DNA of 64,000 bases from Microthrixaceae bacterium. Its GTDB lineage: Bacteria > Actinomycetota > Acidimicrobiia > Acidimicrobiales > Microtrichaceae. The number at the start of each line of letters is the position of its first letter. Position 1 is the stretch's first letter. The translations under genes and the position numbers were made by a program. The stretch is taken from positions 496,001 to 560,000 of the forward strand of contig JACJWI010000001.1 in NCBI GenBank assembly GCA_020637215.1, given 5' to 3'. Under the pieces are notes generated by a model. It was not told where the DNA came from, ran no database searches, and was given only the letters and a program-made list of their open reading frames with translations. Of this stretch, positions 19,301-26,667 are shown piece by piece.

Positions 19301-20242
19301 GGTCGTCGGGGCCAGCCAGCTCAGCTCGACCCGACCCGGGCCGGGGGTGCCGTTGAGCGACCGGGGAGCGCCGGGGGCGCCGTCGTCGTAGGAGATGGTG
19401 ATCGAGCCGTTCGCGGAGTTGCCGGCGTAGTACTCGTAGAAGGCCGTGAGACCGGCCAGCCCGGCGGTGCCGTTGGCACCCGGGTAGCCGCCGAACCCGA
19501 AGTACTCCGTGGCCGACGCCCCGCCGTACTGCACGTCGCCCTGGGCCCCTCCCTGGACACCGCCGCCACCGGCGCCGGACGCGCCGCCGTCGCAGCTGAA
19601 CCCGGGGCTGCACGCGAGTGCGGTGTTCTTGCCCACCTGTCCGACGGTCGAGGTGGTGTCCGGCCGGGGCTGGTGGGTCGCCTCGGCGCGCCGACCGACG
19701 ATGGGCAGGTACTGGCCGTTGCCGCCGTTGCCGCCGCCGCCGGCGGCGACGAGGTCGACCGAACCGACTCGCAGCACGGTGGCGGCGCCGCTTCCTCCGC
19801 CACCTCCCGAGGATCCCGCCGGACCGGCGATGCCGCCCGCCGCACCGTCATATCCGGCCAACGGGTTGAGGCCTGCGGACCCGCCCGCGGCGGAACCGCG
19901 GCTGGAGATGCCGGTCCCGCCTCCGCCGCCGACGGCCAGGGTCAGCTCCTGGCCGGGGGTGACGTCGATCGTGCCGGTGACCACGCCCCGGTAGCCGCCG
20001 GGGGTCGGCGAGCCCTGGGAGTCCCCGCCGCCGCGCCCGCCCTGGGCGCCGGTGAGCGTGATGGTGAGGGCGCTCACGCCGTCGGGAACCGTGAAGGCCT
20101 GCGTTGACCCGGTGTAGCTGAAGGTCTGGCTGATCGTCCCCGCGGCCGACGCGGAGCCGGCCAGTGGGACCAGGATGCCGATGACGAGCAGCAGAACGGC
20201 GCCGAGGTGGCCGGCGACGCGGACGGGGCGGGTGGGTTCCAT
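13310..20242 (-). CDS. Giant secreted fibronectin type III repeat protein with C-terminal membrane anchor
   Basis: A 2310-residue surface protein. Residues 1-34 are a signal peptide ending GSASAA. Residues about 35-290 are a glycine-rich domain with many GGGG runs and two Cys. About 17 FN3-like repeats of 85-100 residues follow (near 290-1900), each starting VPxAP and ending RAVNxxGxGxxS. A YDG/MBG-like pair and an Ig-like module follow (near 1900-2130), then a Pro/Gly/Ser/Asp-rich stalk, one transmembrane helix (FGLLLVLAAGAWFAAS) and a basic tail RRRHGDE. There is no LPXTG motif, so the tail-helix rather than a sortase probably anchors it. Likely adhesion or polysaccharide binding; the many FN3 units suggest repeat-driven length change. 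Monocistronic. Confidence 0.87.
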   Translation of the reverse strand: MEPTRPVRVAGHLGAVLLLVIGILVPLAGSASAAGTISQTFSYTGSTQAFTVPDGVSALTITLTGAQGGRGGGDSQGSPTPGGYRGVVTGTIDVTPGQELTLAVGGGGGTGISSRGSAAGGSAGLNPLAGYDGAAGGIAGPAGSSGGGGGSGAATVLRVGSVDLVAAGGGGNGGNGQYLPIVGRRAEATHQPRPDTTSTVGQVGKNTALACSPGFSCDGGASGAGGGGVQGGAQGDVQYGGASATEYFGFGGYPGANGTAGLAGLTAFYEYYAGNSANGSITISYDDGAPGAPRSLNGTPGPGRVELSWLAPTTSGSAPIVDYVVEYSTSAGGPFTTFDDGVSTGLGASVTGLTNGTTYWFRVSAVNAVATGPHSATMAEGVMASDVPGAPSVGAVTPLDGGLRVEVVPGPTDSPVTGWEFRLDDGDWQSAASDGTELTLGGLRNGISYGFRVRARNVVGASDPSEPATGTPRAVPGAPSGLAAIASAGSVSLSWNPPASDNGSAVTDYVVQRATSGAGPWSTVDDGAGTTTTAGVTGLTNGTTYLFRVAAVNAAGTGSPSSTAEATPFTVPDAPSISSLAPADGALVVDLDVTGDGGSPVARYEYRLDGTGAWISTGAATEPFTISGLANGTAYGVEVRAVNTAGTSPASTPAAATPRSVPAAPAISAIALDTGAVEVTFSLGSDGGSPVTNLQYSIDGGDSWITRSPAGTASPLTVSGLVGGQTYPVRLRAVNALGAGTPSEVSSVTAKGTPEAPTVDSVTPGDRSLTISVVAGPNGGSPITDLQYSLDGGGSWSSRTPASPSGPILVTGLANGTTYQVRVRAVNAAGAGTASIARSATPLTVPGAPSIDSDTISGLGGEIDVDFSAPSSDGGSPITTYQYSTDGGATWRNRATGSTGSPLTITTLSSDGATGLIGGQSYPVEIRAVNAAGPGAASALATGSTTTVPGAPAIDEVAVGGASARVTFDVPANGGAAISGYEYRLDGGTWTDTGSLAPEITLDGLARGTHQFEVRAVNSVGAGPASAPASIVVRSTPEAPEVTGVVAGDGQLSVAFAAGADGGSPITGYEYSTDGGVSWRTRGSGTTASPLVIATASGTGNALTNGRIYTVQIRALNAEGAGAASASTLAAPLGTPDAPTGVVVRGGDRSLTVEFTAAGDGGSAVTRIEYRLDGGTWTDTGSLSSPFTVPGLDNGTAHTVEVRAVNALGAGDASAPVSGTPMTLPDAPGSVTAVGGDGVAHISWIAPADTGGGALEGSIVTLFDQSVGGSAVAGCPITTATTCTVSGLDNGTTYHASVQARTTAGTGPASAPRVAVRPVGVPVVSLAALVPGATSIQVDVDTDDGGAPLSSYHYRLDGGVWISADTTSEPFTIAGLATGRSYQVEVRAANGVGIGPASAPMSATPRTVPGQVSAFSAAGLDASASLSWTAPVGDGGSPVTDYVVQHATSAGGPWTTAVDGVSAAPTAVVGGLTNGTTYLFRVAAVNAAGTGPTSSLASATPLAVPTAPNLTGLTVGSQFVQAAFSAPASNGGTPITGYQYQLDGGEWRNAAGTTSPLTISGLTNGRSYSVAIRAVNAVGGGATSNVRTATPFGMPAAVTGFLASPGASSVSLRWDPVDDNGSPITAYNVIRWSARTEGSIVASYQTTATSYDVTGLGAGTYYFTIEATNAAGTGQRSTPRTSAVVGATVPAAPSIDSVAVAGSQVEMSWTAGSAGSHPIAGHVVQYEQGGVLRTLVNSASPGSSASFALPAGADDYSIRVAMVSAAGVGGFSAVAPPNAATGAVSAVGPAGATLAGTVDPRGVMTSIGVEYSTDASDLGTPAASTALATPSSSDGVGNQAVTAPLRGLSPGTAYVARVRAVAGVVQVVGAPVWFTTSAAIATSGLDAVYDGDPVELTSTVEPSGLIVERSFEGISGTVYGPSATPPSAAGTYRVTSTVDDGDVTGSEVATLVIAPRPLVMTVTPVARDYDGTVGVQLDVGLSGIIAGDDVDVVTGSVRGRLASPSAGEDREVTIESDPTVLGGADAANYTVVVPGSRTVDIGRRAQSLVFRSSAPASMTIGATYTPVVESDAGRAPVLTVVSNPEVVGTVVCELAAGVVTARGAGSCVVVATQPGDGDVEPAGSVAQFLTVRAAAPSDPGPSSPGPTSPGPFVPPTSGGTGGPSATPFRGGRIVPRSVGTGSAGESTDSAADVVSPFDVTAGGTTDGPSTALVPVGGAAVDPAVGTPGSGSSATGSGQGRDLGEEVAADAGAGDGADGSDAGADGSTSGILASAGERPAVTFGLLLVLAAGAWFAASRWLAAGRRRHGDE

Positions 20243-20443
20243 GGCCGCTCCGTCGGCTCCCCGTCGGCTCGGATTAGGTATTCAGTGGTTATTTCTGGTC
20301 GCGGGTTCAGACTTCGATCGGACGCATTTCGAACGCTGGTCGGCGCTCCGGGGACGAGGAGTTTCGCAATCTGTCATCGGTTTCCGCTTCCGGTGGACCC
20401 AGCGCGGGATCACGATGGGCAGGACCGCTCAGGAGGATCCGTG

Positions 20444-21574
20444 ATGCACGACCTGCAAGACCGACTCGCCGCCGCGCTGCCCACCGTCCGGGCCGGCGCC
20501 GACGCCGCTGACGCGGATGCCAAGTTCCCCGCCGAGTCGGTGCGGGCCCTGGCCGACGCCGGCCTCATGGGGCTGACGCTCCCGACCGAGGTCGGCGGCC
20601 TCGGCGCCGGGCCCGTCGAGCTGGTCGCGGCCGTCTCGGCGGTGGCGGCCGAGTGCGGATCGACGGCGATGGTCCACCTGATGCACCTCGCCTCCGCGAT
20701 GGTGGCCGCGGCCGCTCCGCCCACCGCAGGTGGCGCCGAGCTGTTGGCCGACATGGCCGCCGGTACGGCGCTCGGCACGCTGGCGTTCTCCGAGAAGGGG
20801 TCCCGCAGCCACTTCTGGGCCCCGGTGTCGAAGGCCGTGGCAGCCGACGGGGCGGTGCGGATCCGCGCCGACAAGAGCTGGGTCACCTCGGCGTCCAACG
20901 CGGATGTGTACATCACCAGCACCCTGGCTCCGGCGGCCACCGCTGCGACCGAGTCCGACCTGTACGTCGTGCCGCGCATCAGCGACGGGGTGTCGATCGC
21001 CGGTCGGTTCGACGGCCTCGGCCTGCGGGGCAACGACTCGGCACCGGTGCGTCTGGACGTCGAGGTCCCGACCGGCGCCCGACTGGGCGCCCACGGGACC
21101 GGGTTCGCGCTGATGATGGAGGTCGTCCTGCCGTGGTTCAGCCTCGGCAACTCGGCGGTGTCGCTCGGCCTGGCCCGGGCCGCGCTCGAGCGGGCGATCG
21201 GGCACGCGTCGGCGGCGCGCTTCGACCACCTGGACTCCGCCCTGTCGGACCTGCCGACTATCCGCGCCTACCTGGCCAAGGCGTGGACGGACCTCTCGGC
21301 CCACGAGGCGCTGCTGCGCGAGACCGCCGCCCGTGTCGCCGAGCCCGACGACACGACCGTCCTGGCGGTGCTGGCGACCAAGGCCGGCTGCAACGAGGCG
21401 GCCCTGCGGGTCACGGAGACCGCGTTGAGGGTCACCGGTGGCGCCGGGTTCTCCCGGCAGGTCGGGGTGGACCGCCCCTACCGCGACGCCCGGGCCGGCT
21501 TCGTGATGGCCCCGACCTCCGACGCCCTGTTCGACTTCACCGGCCGCGCCCTGTGCGGCCTGGACCTGTTCTGA
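20444..21574 (+). CDS. Acyl-CoA dehydrogenase-like flavoprotein, first gene of the radical-SAM/MTAP operon
   Basis: A 376-residue member of the acyl-CoA dehydrogenase / DszC-SfnB monooxygenase superfamily. AGGAGGATCC sits just before ATG 20444 (a GTG at 20441 is also possible). Visible parts are LADAGLMGLTLPTEVGGLGAG, the middle beta domain (GTLAFSEKGSRSHFWAP) and the C-terminal ALRVTGGAGFSRQVGVDRPYRDARAGFVMAPTSDAL. That tail resembles flavin-dependent monooxygenases and unusual dehydrogenases more than beta-oxidation enzymes, and it lacks the usual GGTxxIxRNI end. The 46-bp gap to the next gene and four further tight junctions place it in a five-gene operon, so it probably acts on that pathway's product. 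Confidence 0.83.
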   Translation: MHDLQDRLAAALPTVRAGADAADADAKFPAESVRALADAGLMGLTLPTEVGGLGAGPVELVAAVSAVAAECGSTAMVHLMHLASAMVAAAAPPTAGGAELLADMAAGTALGTLAFSEKGSRSHFWAPVSKAVAADGAVRIRADKSWVTSASNADVYITSTLAPAATAATESDLYVVPRISDGVSIAGRFDGLGLRGNDSAPVRLDVEVPTGARLGAHGTGFALMMEVVLPWFSLGNSAVSLGLARAALERAIGHASAARFDHLDSALSDLPTIRAYLAKAWTDLSAHEALLRETAARVAEPDDTTVLAVLATKAGCNEAALRVTETALRVTGGAGFSRQVGVDRPYRDARAGFVMAPTSDALFDFTGRALCGLDLF

Positions 21575-21620
21575 GCCGACGACCGATGACCGATCTGCGA
21601 TCCGAAGGAACCGACCGACC

Positions 21621-22442
21621 GTGACCAACCACGAAGAGCTGCTCGTCGGCGCCGTCGCCTACTCCGCCAACGTCGTCCCGATCTGGGAGGGCATCCGGGA
21701 CTTCTTCCGCGACAGCTCCACCCCGACCGACTTCGTCCTGTTCTCGAACTACGAGCGGCAGGTCGACGCGCTGCTCGCCGGGCACATCGACATCGCCTGG
21801 AACACCAACGTCGCCTGGGTGAGGACCCTGCGACGCACGGGTGGGACGGCCCGGGCGTTGGCCACCCGCGACACCGACCTGGTGTTCCGGACCCTGATGG
21901 TCGGACGGGCCGGGTCGGGCCTCGACGGGCTCGGGTCGCTCGAGGGGCGTCGCGTCGCCCTGGGGTCGAGGGACTCGGGCCAGGCCCGCATCCTGCCGGA
22001 GTTCTTCATGGCCCGCGCCGGAGTTCCCGTCTCCGCGGTGGAGCTGACCGTGTTCGACTCCGACGTCGGCAAGCACGGCGACACCGGCCGCTCCGACCTC
22101 GACGCGCTGAGAGCCGTCCTCGACGACGACGCGGACGTGGCCGCGGTCGGCATCAACACCTGGCAGGCGCTCACCGCCGCGGGCGACGACACGGTGGTCG
22201 ACCTCGATGTCGTCTGGGAGTCCGAGCCCTACAGCCACTGCAACTTCACCGCGCTCGACTCGCTCGACCACGATCGGGCCGAGCGCTGGGTGACCAACCT
22301 GCAAGGCATGGACTGGGACGACCCCGAGCACCGCCGCGTCCTCGAGCTGGAGGGCCTCCGCCGCTGGGAGCGACCCGTGCTGTCCGGCTACGACTCCCTG
22401 ATCGCCGCGATGGACGCCCAGGGGATCTCGGAGTGCTGGTGA
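21621..22442 (+). CDS. PhnD-like periplasmic-binding-fold protein without signal peptide
   Basis: A 273-residue PBP-like protein resembling PhnD/phosphonate-binding proteins: the N-terminal strand LLVGAVAYSANVVPIWEGIRDFF, then FVLFSNYERQVDALLAGHIDIAWNTNVAWV (ligand loop), and GLGSLEGRRVALGSRDSGQARILPEFF (hinge). GTG 21621 is preceded by AAGGAA. There is no signal peptide, lipobox or transmembrane helix, and no ABC permease or ATPase is nearby, so it is probably cytoplasmic and may act as an enzyme or carrier, as MqnA/MqnD do in the same fold. The PhnD family binds phosphonate-type oxyanions, and AioX relatives bind arsenite. Ligand unknown. Confidence 0.8.
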   Translation: MTNHEELLVGAVAYSANVVPIWEGIRDFFRDSSTPTDFVLFSNYERQVDALLAGHIDIAWNTNVAWVRTLRRTGGTARALATRDTDLVFRTLMVGRAGSGLDGLGSLEGRRVALGSRDSGQARILPEFFMARAGVPVSAVELTVFDSDVGKHGDTGRSDLDALRAVLDDDADVAAVGINTWQALTAAGDDTVVDLDVVWESEPYSHCNFTALDSLDHDRAERWVTNLQGMDWDDPEHRRVLELEGLRRWERPVLSGYDSLIAAMDAQGISECW

Positions 22443-22449
22443 GGCCGCG

Positions 22450-23442
22450 GTGAGTCTCCGGTTGACCATGACCCTCGTCGAGACGGTCGGTGCGGTGCCG
22501 GCCGGTTCGTCGACCCGCGTGCCCGTGTCCGGGCCGAACGACGTCGAGACCGTCCGACGATGGACCGCGGCGACGGGCAACACCGTCCTGATGGTCCACC
22601 CCGACTCGGTCGAGGTCCTGCGAGGCCGCGCCGATGACCCCGTCCGGGCCTTGAGCGCGGATCGGCGCCCGGGGTACCGCCTGTGGGTGTACACGAACTT
22701 CCACTGCAACCTCTCCTGCGACTACTGCTGCGTGTCCTCCTCGCCGACCGCGGAACCGAGGGTGATCGGAGTCGAGGAGTTCGTCCGACTGGTCGACGAG
22801 GCGGCCGCCGCCGGTGTGGCCGAGCTGTTCGTCACCGGCGGCGAGCCGTTCATGCTGCTCGACATCGACGACCGACTCCGTCACGCGAGCGGCGTCATGC
22901 CGACCACCGTGCTCACGAACGCCATGGTCTGGACCGGGGCTCGCCGTCGACGGCTCGAGGCGCTCCCCCGCCGGGGCCTGACCCTGCAGATCAGCCTGGA
23001 CTCCGCGACCGCCGAGCTGCACGACCGCCACCGGGGATCCGGGAGCTTCGAACGTGCCATGACGGGCGTGCGGGTCGCGATCGACCTGGGGTTCCGGGTG
23101 AGGGTCGCGGCGACGCTCGGCGCCGACGCCGGCGACAGCGAGCGGGAGCTGATGGCGTTGCTCGACGAGCTAGGCCTCGACGACGATCAGCGCGTGGTGC
23201 GCCGAGTGGCCCGACAGGGCGCCGCGAACGCCGGTCTGACCGTGTCACGGGCGTCGCTGCTCCCCGAGGTCTGCGTCACCGCCGAGGGCGTGTGGTGGCA
23301 CCCGGTCGCGGCAGCAGATCCGGCGATGAAGGTGGCCGACGACTGGCACCCGCTCGCAGAGACGATCCACAAGGTCCGCGACGAGTACCGGGCCCACCGG
23401 ATAGCCGGCGACGTGCTCGCCAGCACGTTCCCCTGCGCGTGA
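22450..23442 (+). CDS. Radical SAM enzyme with N-terminal TusA-like domain
   Basis: A 330-residue protein. Residues about 5-60 resemble the C-terminal half of TusA sulfur carriers (VPAGSSTRVPVSG...VETVRRWTAATGNTVLMV) but lack the CPxP cysteine. The radical SAM core starts at about residue 78; its cluster cysteines are C86, C90 and C93 (CNLSCDYC), and GGEPF at 130-134 is the SAM-binding loop. The end holds one isolated Cys in VCVTAEGVWWHP and a final FPCA, perhaps a reduced SPASM/twitch domain. GTG 22450 starts 7 bases after the previous stop. No short peptide gene fits between the operon genes, arguing against a RiPP maturase. A 5'-deoxyadenosyl transfer or rearrangement is inferred. Confidence 0.85.
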   Translation: MSLRLTMTLVETVGAVPAGSSTRVPVSGPNDVETVRRWTAATGNTVLMVHPDSVEVLRGRADDPVRALSADRRPGYRLWVYTNFHCNLSCDYCCVSSSPTAEPRVIGVEEFVRLVDEAAAAGVAELFVTGGEPFMLLDIDDRLRHASGVMPTTVLTNAMVWTGARRRRLEALPRRGLTLQISLDSATAELHDRHRGSGSFERAMTGVRVAIDLGFRVRVAATLGADAGDSERELMALLDELGLDDDQRVVRRVARQGAANAGLTVSRASLLPEVCVTAEGVWWHPVAAADPAMKVADDWHPLAETIHKVRDEYRAHRIAGDVLASTFPCA

Positions 23443-23454
23443 GAGGAGACCGCT

Positions 23455-24351
23455 TTGGACGTCCGCACACTCACCGGCCGCATCGACCGGAGCACTGCCG
23501 CGTGGGGGCCGAGCGTCCTGCGGGCGACGGCCGCCATGCTGTGGCTGGCCAACGTCAACTGGAAGGTCCCGCCCGCGTTCGGTCGCACCGGCGAGCGGTG
23601 CGTCGCGCTGTGCCGGTTCGTCGAGGCCGGCGCCGAGAACCCGGTCGTCCCCGGTTCGGCGTGGTTCTTCGAGCACGTCGCGTCGCCCAACCTGGCGCTG
23701 TTCGGCTGGATCACCCTCCTGACCGAGTCCGTCCTGGTCGCGCTCCTTGTGTCGGGCCGCTTCGTCCGCATCGCCGCCGTGGTCGGGATGGCGATGAGCT
23801 TCGGCATCGGACTCGCGGTCGCGAACGCGGAGCACGAGTGGTACTGGTCCTACCTGCTGATGATCGCCCTGCACCTGGCGATCCTCGTCACTGCACCGAC
23901 AGCCCGGGTCCAGTCCGCCCGAGCGACGGCTGTCGTCGTCGCCGTGTACGGCGTGGTGATCGCGATCGCCCACGCCGGGGCGGGGGTGTCGGGGGCCGGC
24001 GACTGGCTTCTGTTCGATCAGGCCAACGACTTCCCGGGCGACTGGGGCCGATCCACGTTCCCCGGATCGATCGCCCTCGGCATCGCCTTCGTCGTGCTGG
24101 CCGCGATCGCGTGGGCCGTCGCCCCTCGACCTTGCCCCCGTCGGGGCCGGATCCTGGGCTGGGTGCTGATCGGCGTCGCGGCCGGCCTGCTGATCTCCTA
24201 TCGGTCCGACGGCCTGGTGATCGGACTCGGCTCCCGCGCCGGCAGCGCCGCCGTGCTCGCCGCGCTCGGGCTCTCACTCGCCGTCCCCCCGCCCGGCGAG
24301 CGCGAACCCGCCGCAGAACCCACGACACCCGGAGCTGAACGATCCCCATGA
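23455..24351 (+). CDS. DoxX/TQO-small-subunit-like integral membrane protein
   Basis: A 298-residue protein with about eight hydrophobic segments. The first segment, LRATAAMLWLANVNWKVPPAFG, is the motif I associate with TQO small subunit (DoxD-like) and DoxX proteins; the four-helix DoxX core covers residues about 20-150, and further helices follow. The start is a rare TTG at 23455, supported by AGGAG at 23444-23448 and the tight 12-bp gap from the radical SAM stop. The end overlaps the next gene by ATGA. DoxD proteins donate electrons from thiosulfate oxidation to quinone; here it may couple a cytoplasmic redox step to the membrane, which is inference. Confidence 0.75.
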   Translation: MDVRTLTGRIDRSTAAWGPSVLRATAAMLWLANVNWKVPPAFGRTGERCVALCRFVEAGAENPVVPGSAWFFEHVASPNLALFGWITLLTESVLVALLVSGRFVRIAAVVGMAMSFGIGLAVANAEHEWYWSYLLMIALHLAILVTAPTARVQSARATAVVVAVYGVVIAIAHAGAGVSGAGDWLLFDQANDFPGDWGRSTFPGSIALGIAFVVLAAIAWAVAPRPCPRRGRILGWVLIGVAAGLLISYRSDGLVIGLGSRAGSAAVLAALGLSLAVPPPGEREPAAEPTTPGAERSP

Positions 24352-25286
24352 CCGAGCCGTCCGCATCGACCGACATCTCGCCTCGCCCGATCGACCTGAC
24401 GCGGCGAGCGGTCTCGCCCGACGCCGGGCTCTCCCCCCGAGCCACCCGAGTGACGCCCGTCGATGTCGGGGTGTTCGGCGGAAGCGGGCTCTACGAGCTG
24501 TTCGACGACGTCGAGCACGTCGAGGTCGCCACCCCCTACGGTCCGCCCAGCGCACCGATCGCCGTGAGCGAGATCCCCTCCGACGGCGGAGCGGTGCGCG
24601 TGGGGTTCCTGCCCCGGCACGGCCGCCGGCACCACCTGCCACCGCACCTCATCAACTACCGGGCGAACGTGTGGGCGCTGCACCACCTCGGCGCCCGCCG
24701 GATCCTGTCCCCCTGCGCGTCGGGCTCGCTGCAACCCGAGATCCACCCCGGCGACCTGGTCGTGTGCGACCAGCTCGTCGACCGCACCTCCGGTCGACCT
24801 TCGACGTTCTTCGACGGTCCCACCGTGAACCACGTGTCCTTCGGCGACCCCTACTGCTCCCACCTGCGCTCCACGGTCGCCGAACGGGCCGTCGCGGCCG
24901 GAGCGACCGTGCACTCGACCGGCACCGTCGTCGTGATCGACGGCCCGCGCTTCTCCACCCGGGCCGAGTCCGCCTGGTACCGCGCCCAGGGCTGGCAGGT
25001 CATCAACATGACCCAGGCCCCCGAGGCGGCGCTGTGCCGCGAGCTCGGCATCTGCCACAGCGCCCTGGCCGTCGTCACCGACTACGACGCCGGGGTGGAC
25101 CGGCCCGGTACGGCGCCGGTCACCCAGGACGAGGTCTACGCCGCGTTCGCCGCGATGATGCCGCAGATCCGCGGCATCATCGTGGGAGTGCTGGCCTCGC
25201 TCGTCCGAGAGCGAACCTGCGACTGCGACACGGCCACGAACGGCCTGACCCCCGACCCTCCCCACGACCTCGTCGGGCCCGGCTGA
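24348..25286 (+). CDS. mtnP: S-methyl-5'-thioadenosine phosphorylase family protein
   Basis: A 312-residue purine nucleoside phosphorylase of the MTAP/PNP-II group, splitting MTA or a related 5'-modified adenosine with phosphate to adenine and a ribose-1-phosphate. GVFGGSGLYEL (phosphate loop) at about 42-52, PRHGRRHHLPPHLINYRAN (phosphate and ribose contacts), INMTQAPEAALCRE (purine/ribose site Met) and TDYDAG (base-binding Asp) are all present. The first 40 residues and the Cys-rich tail (TCDCD) extend the usual length. ATG 24348 overlaps the previous stop. As the last gene after a radical SAM enzyme, it may process that enzyme's 5'-substituted adenosine product, besides normal MTA salvage. 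Confidence 0.9.
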   Translation: MTEPSASTDISPRPIDLTRRAVSPDAGLSPRATRVTPVDVGVFGGSGLYELFDDVEHVEVATPYGPPSAPIAVSEIPSDGGAVRVGFLPRHGRRHHLPPHLINYRANVWALHHLGARRILSPCASGSLQPEIHPGDLVVCDQLVDRTSGRPSTFFDGPTVNHVSFGDPYCSHLRSTVAERAVAAGATVHSTGTVVVIDGPRFSTRAESAWYRAQGWQVINMTQAPEAALCRELGICHSALAVVTDYDAGVDRPGTAPVTQDEVYAAFAAMMPQIRGIIVGVLASLVRERTCDCDTATNGLTPDPPHDLVGPG

Positions 25287-25332
25287 CCTGGCTGATCAGG
25301 GCCAGGACTCCGATCCGGCCGACCCGGCACCC

Positions 25333-26667
25333 TCACCAGGGTGAACGCAACCACGCCTGGAGCACCACCGCGACCGCCAGCTGCGCGCCGAGCCAGGCCC
25401 GCCGGGGGACGTCGCCCCGCAGGCCCGCGGTTCCGACCACCAGGAACGGGACCAACGGGAGCCAGATCCGCTCCACCTCCCCCTTGGACAGCCCCGAGAG
25501 GTCCGCCAGCAACGCCCCGATGACGGCACCACCTACCAGCATCCACACCCGACGATCACGCAGCCCGACGATGCCCGCCACCGTCGCCGGCCCTGCCGCG
25601 ACCGCCAGGACCGCGAGGTTCGCCACCGCGAAGTACCCGGATGGGCGGACCGACGCCACCCCTGCCCGGTAGGCGGCCCTGGTCGCCTCGAACCCACCCA
25701 CCCAGTCGAAGCCGGCCGCGGCCAGGAGCAGCAACGGCACCAGGACACCCGCCGCGGCCGCGACGACCGGCACCGGCCGTCGACGCCACAGCGCCCAGAC
25801 CAACAGGACCGCCCACGGCACGACCAGGGCGGGAGCGCCGTAGGTCGCGGTCGCCACCGACCCGACCAGCAGCCCGGAGGCGAGTCCGGACCCGACGGCG
25901 ACGGCGCGTTCCTCGGCGGTCACCGCGATCGCCACGGCCGCGGTCGCCCATGCGACGACTCCCATCACCGCTCCGTCGACCGAGGTGCCCGCCCACACCA
26001 CCGCGGGTGCCAACCCCACGAACACCGCGGCACGCCTGGCGGTGTCCCGCCCGGCCAGGTGACCCATGGCGATCAGCGCCGCCGGGGCGGCGGAGGCCCC
26101 CAGGACGAGCACGATCCAACCGGCCGCCGTGTCGCCCACGCCCAACCGGTCCAAGCCGAGGAAGGCCAGGACGGTCCCCGGCGGGTGGCCCTGCACGTGG
26201 GTGGGCGCATCCGGCAACCGCTCGACCCAATGGCTCAGGAGCTGCGACGGCGACCCGACCCGGCGGGCGTACGGCAGGTACTCGAACCGGGTCAGGAGCG
26301 GGTCGGCCACCCCACCCCCCGCGGACGAAGCCAGCGCCGCGGTCCACGCCAACGACACCGCCAGGGACCCCACCAGCAATGCGCCCCACCGCGCGGCTCT
26401 GACGACCTCGGGCCAGAGCACCACGATCGACACGGCCAGCACGACGACCGCCCACATCCCCAGCGGCCAGCGCCACTCCCACGAACCGGCGAACGGCGGG
26501 GCCGACACGAACAGCTCGGCCCCGTCACGCAGGAGGGCGCGACCCCACACCGCGGTCGCCACGACCCCCGCCGTGGCAGCGAGCACCGCGGCCGCGACCG
26601 CACCGACGGGGTTCGTCGAGGGCGAGGGGACGTCAGGCACGCTCTCCGACGTCAGCTCCCCCGGCAC
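25333..26667 (-). CDS. Polytopic GT-C-like membrane protein (Rv0541c-like)
   Basis: A 444-residue integral membrane protein with about eleven hydrophobic helices. An acidic/Pro-rich N-terminus (residues 1-20) precedes helix 1, and a large loop after helix 3 holds VGSPSQLLSHWVERLPDAPTHVQGHPPGTVL, the likely catalytic periplasmic loop of a polyprenyl-phosphate-dependent mannosyltransferase. Its position beside a GalE-like, a GT2 and a DUF2064 gene mirrors M. tuberculosis Rv0541c near Rv0535-Rv0540. The ATG at 26667 overlaps the upstream epimerase end by 16 bp, so the two are cotranscribed. Transfer of a sugar from a lipid-linked donor is likely but the acceptor is unknown. Confidence 0.78.
   Translation of the reverse strand: MPGELTSESVPDVPSPSTNPVGAVAAAVLAATAGVVATAVWGRALLRDGAELFVSAPPFAGSWEWRWPLGMWAVVVLAVSIVVLWPEVVRAARWGALLVGSLAVSLAWTAALASSAGGGVADPLLTRFEYLPYARRVGSPSQLLSHWVERLPDAPTHVQGHPPGTVLAFLGLDRLGVGDTAAGWIVLVLGASAAPAALIAMGHLAGRDTARRAAVFVGLAPAVVWAGTSVDGAVMGVVAWATAAVAIAVTAEERAVAVGSGLASGLLVGSVATATYGAPALVVPWAVLLVWALWRRRPVPVVAAAAGVLVPLLLLAAAGFDWVGGFEATRAAYRAGVASVRPSGYFAVANLAVLAVAAGPATVAGIVGLRDRRVWMLVGGAVIGALLADLSGLSKGEVERIWLPLVPFLVVGTAGLRGDVPRRAWLGAQLAVAVVLQAWLRSPW

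Noticed and set aside
22450..23442. Radical SAM enzyme as RiPP maturase (mycofactocin or PQQ type)
   Set aside because: No gap in the operon can hold a precursor peptide gene, and no peptide chaperone (RRE/PqqD-like) gene is visible.
20444..25286. Operon as futalosine menaquinone pathway (PBP-fold MqnA/D, radical SAM, nucleoside hydrolase)
   Set aside because: The PBP-like protein resembles PhnD and not MqnA/D, there is one radical SAM gene instead of MqnC and MqnE, and the last enzyme has MTAP-type motifs.
20444..25286. Operon as the known arsenosugar pathway
   Set aside because: No ArsM methyltransferase, and the radical SAM motif region and Cys pattern do not look like ArsS. Only the logic is similar.
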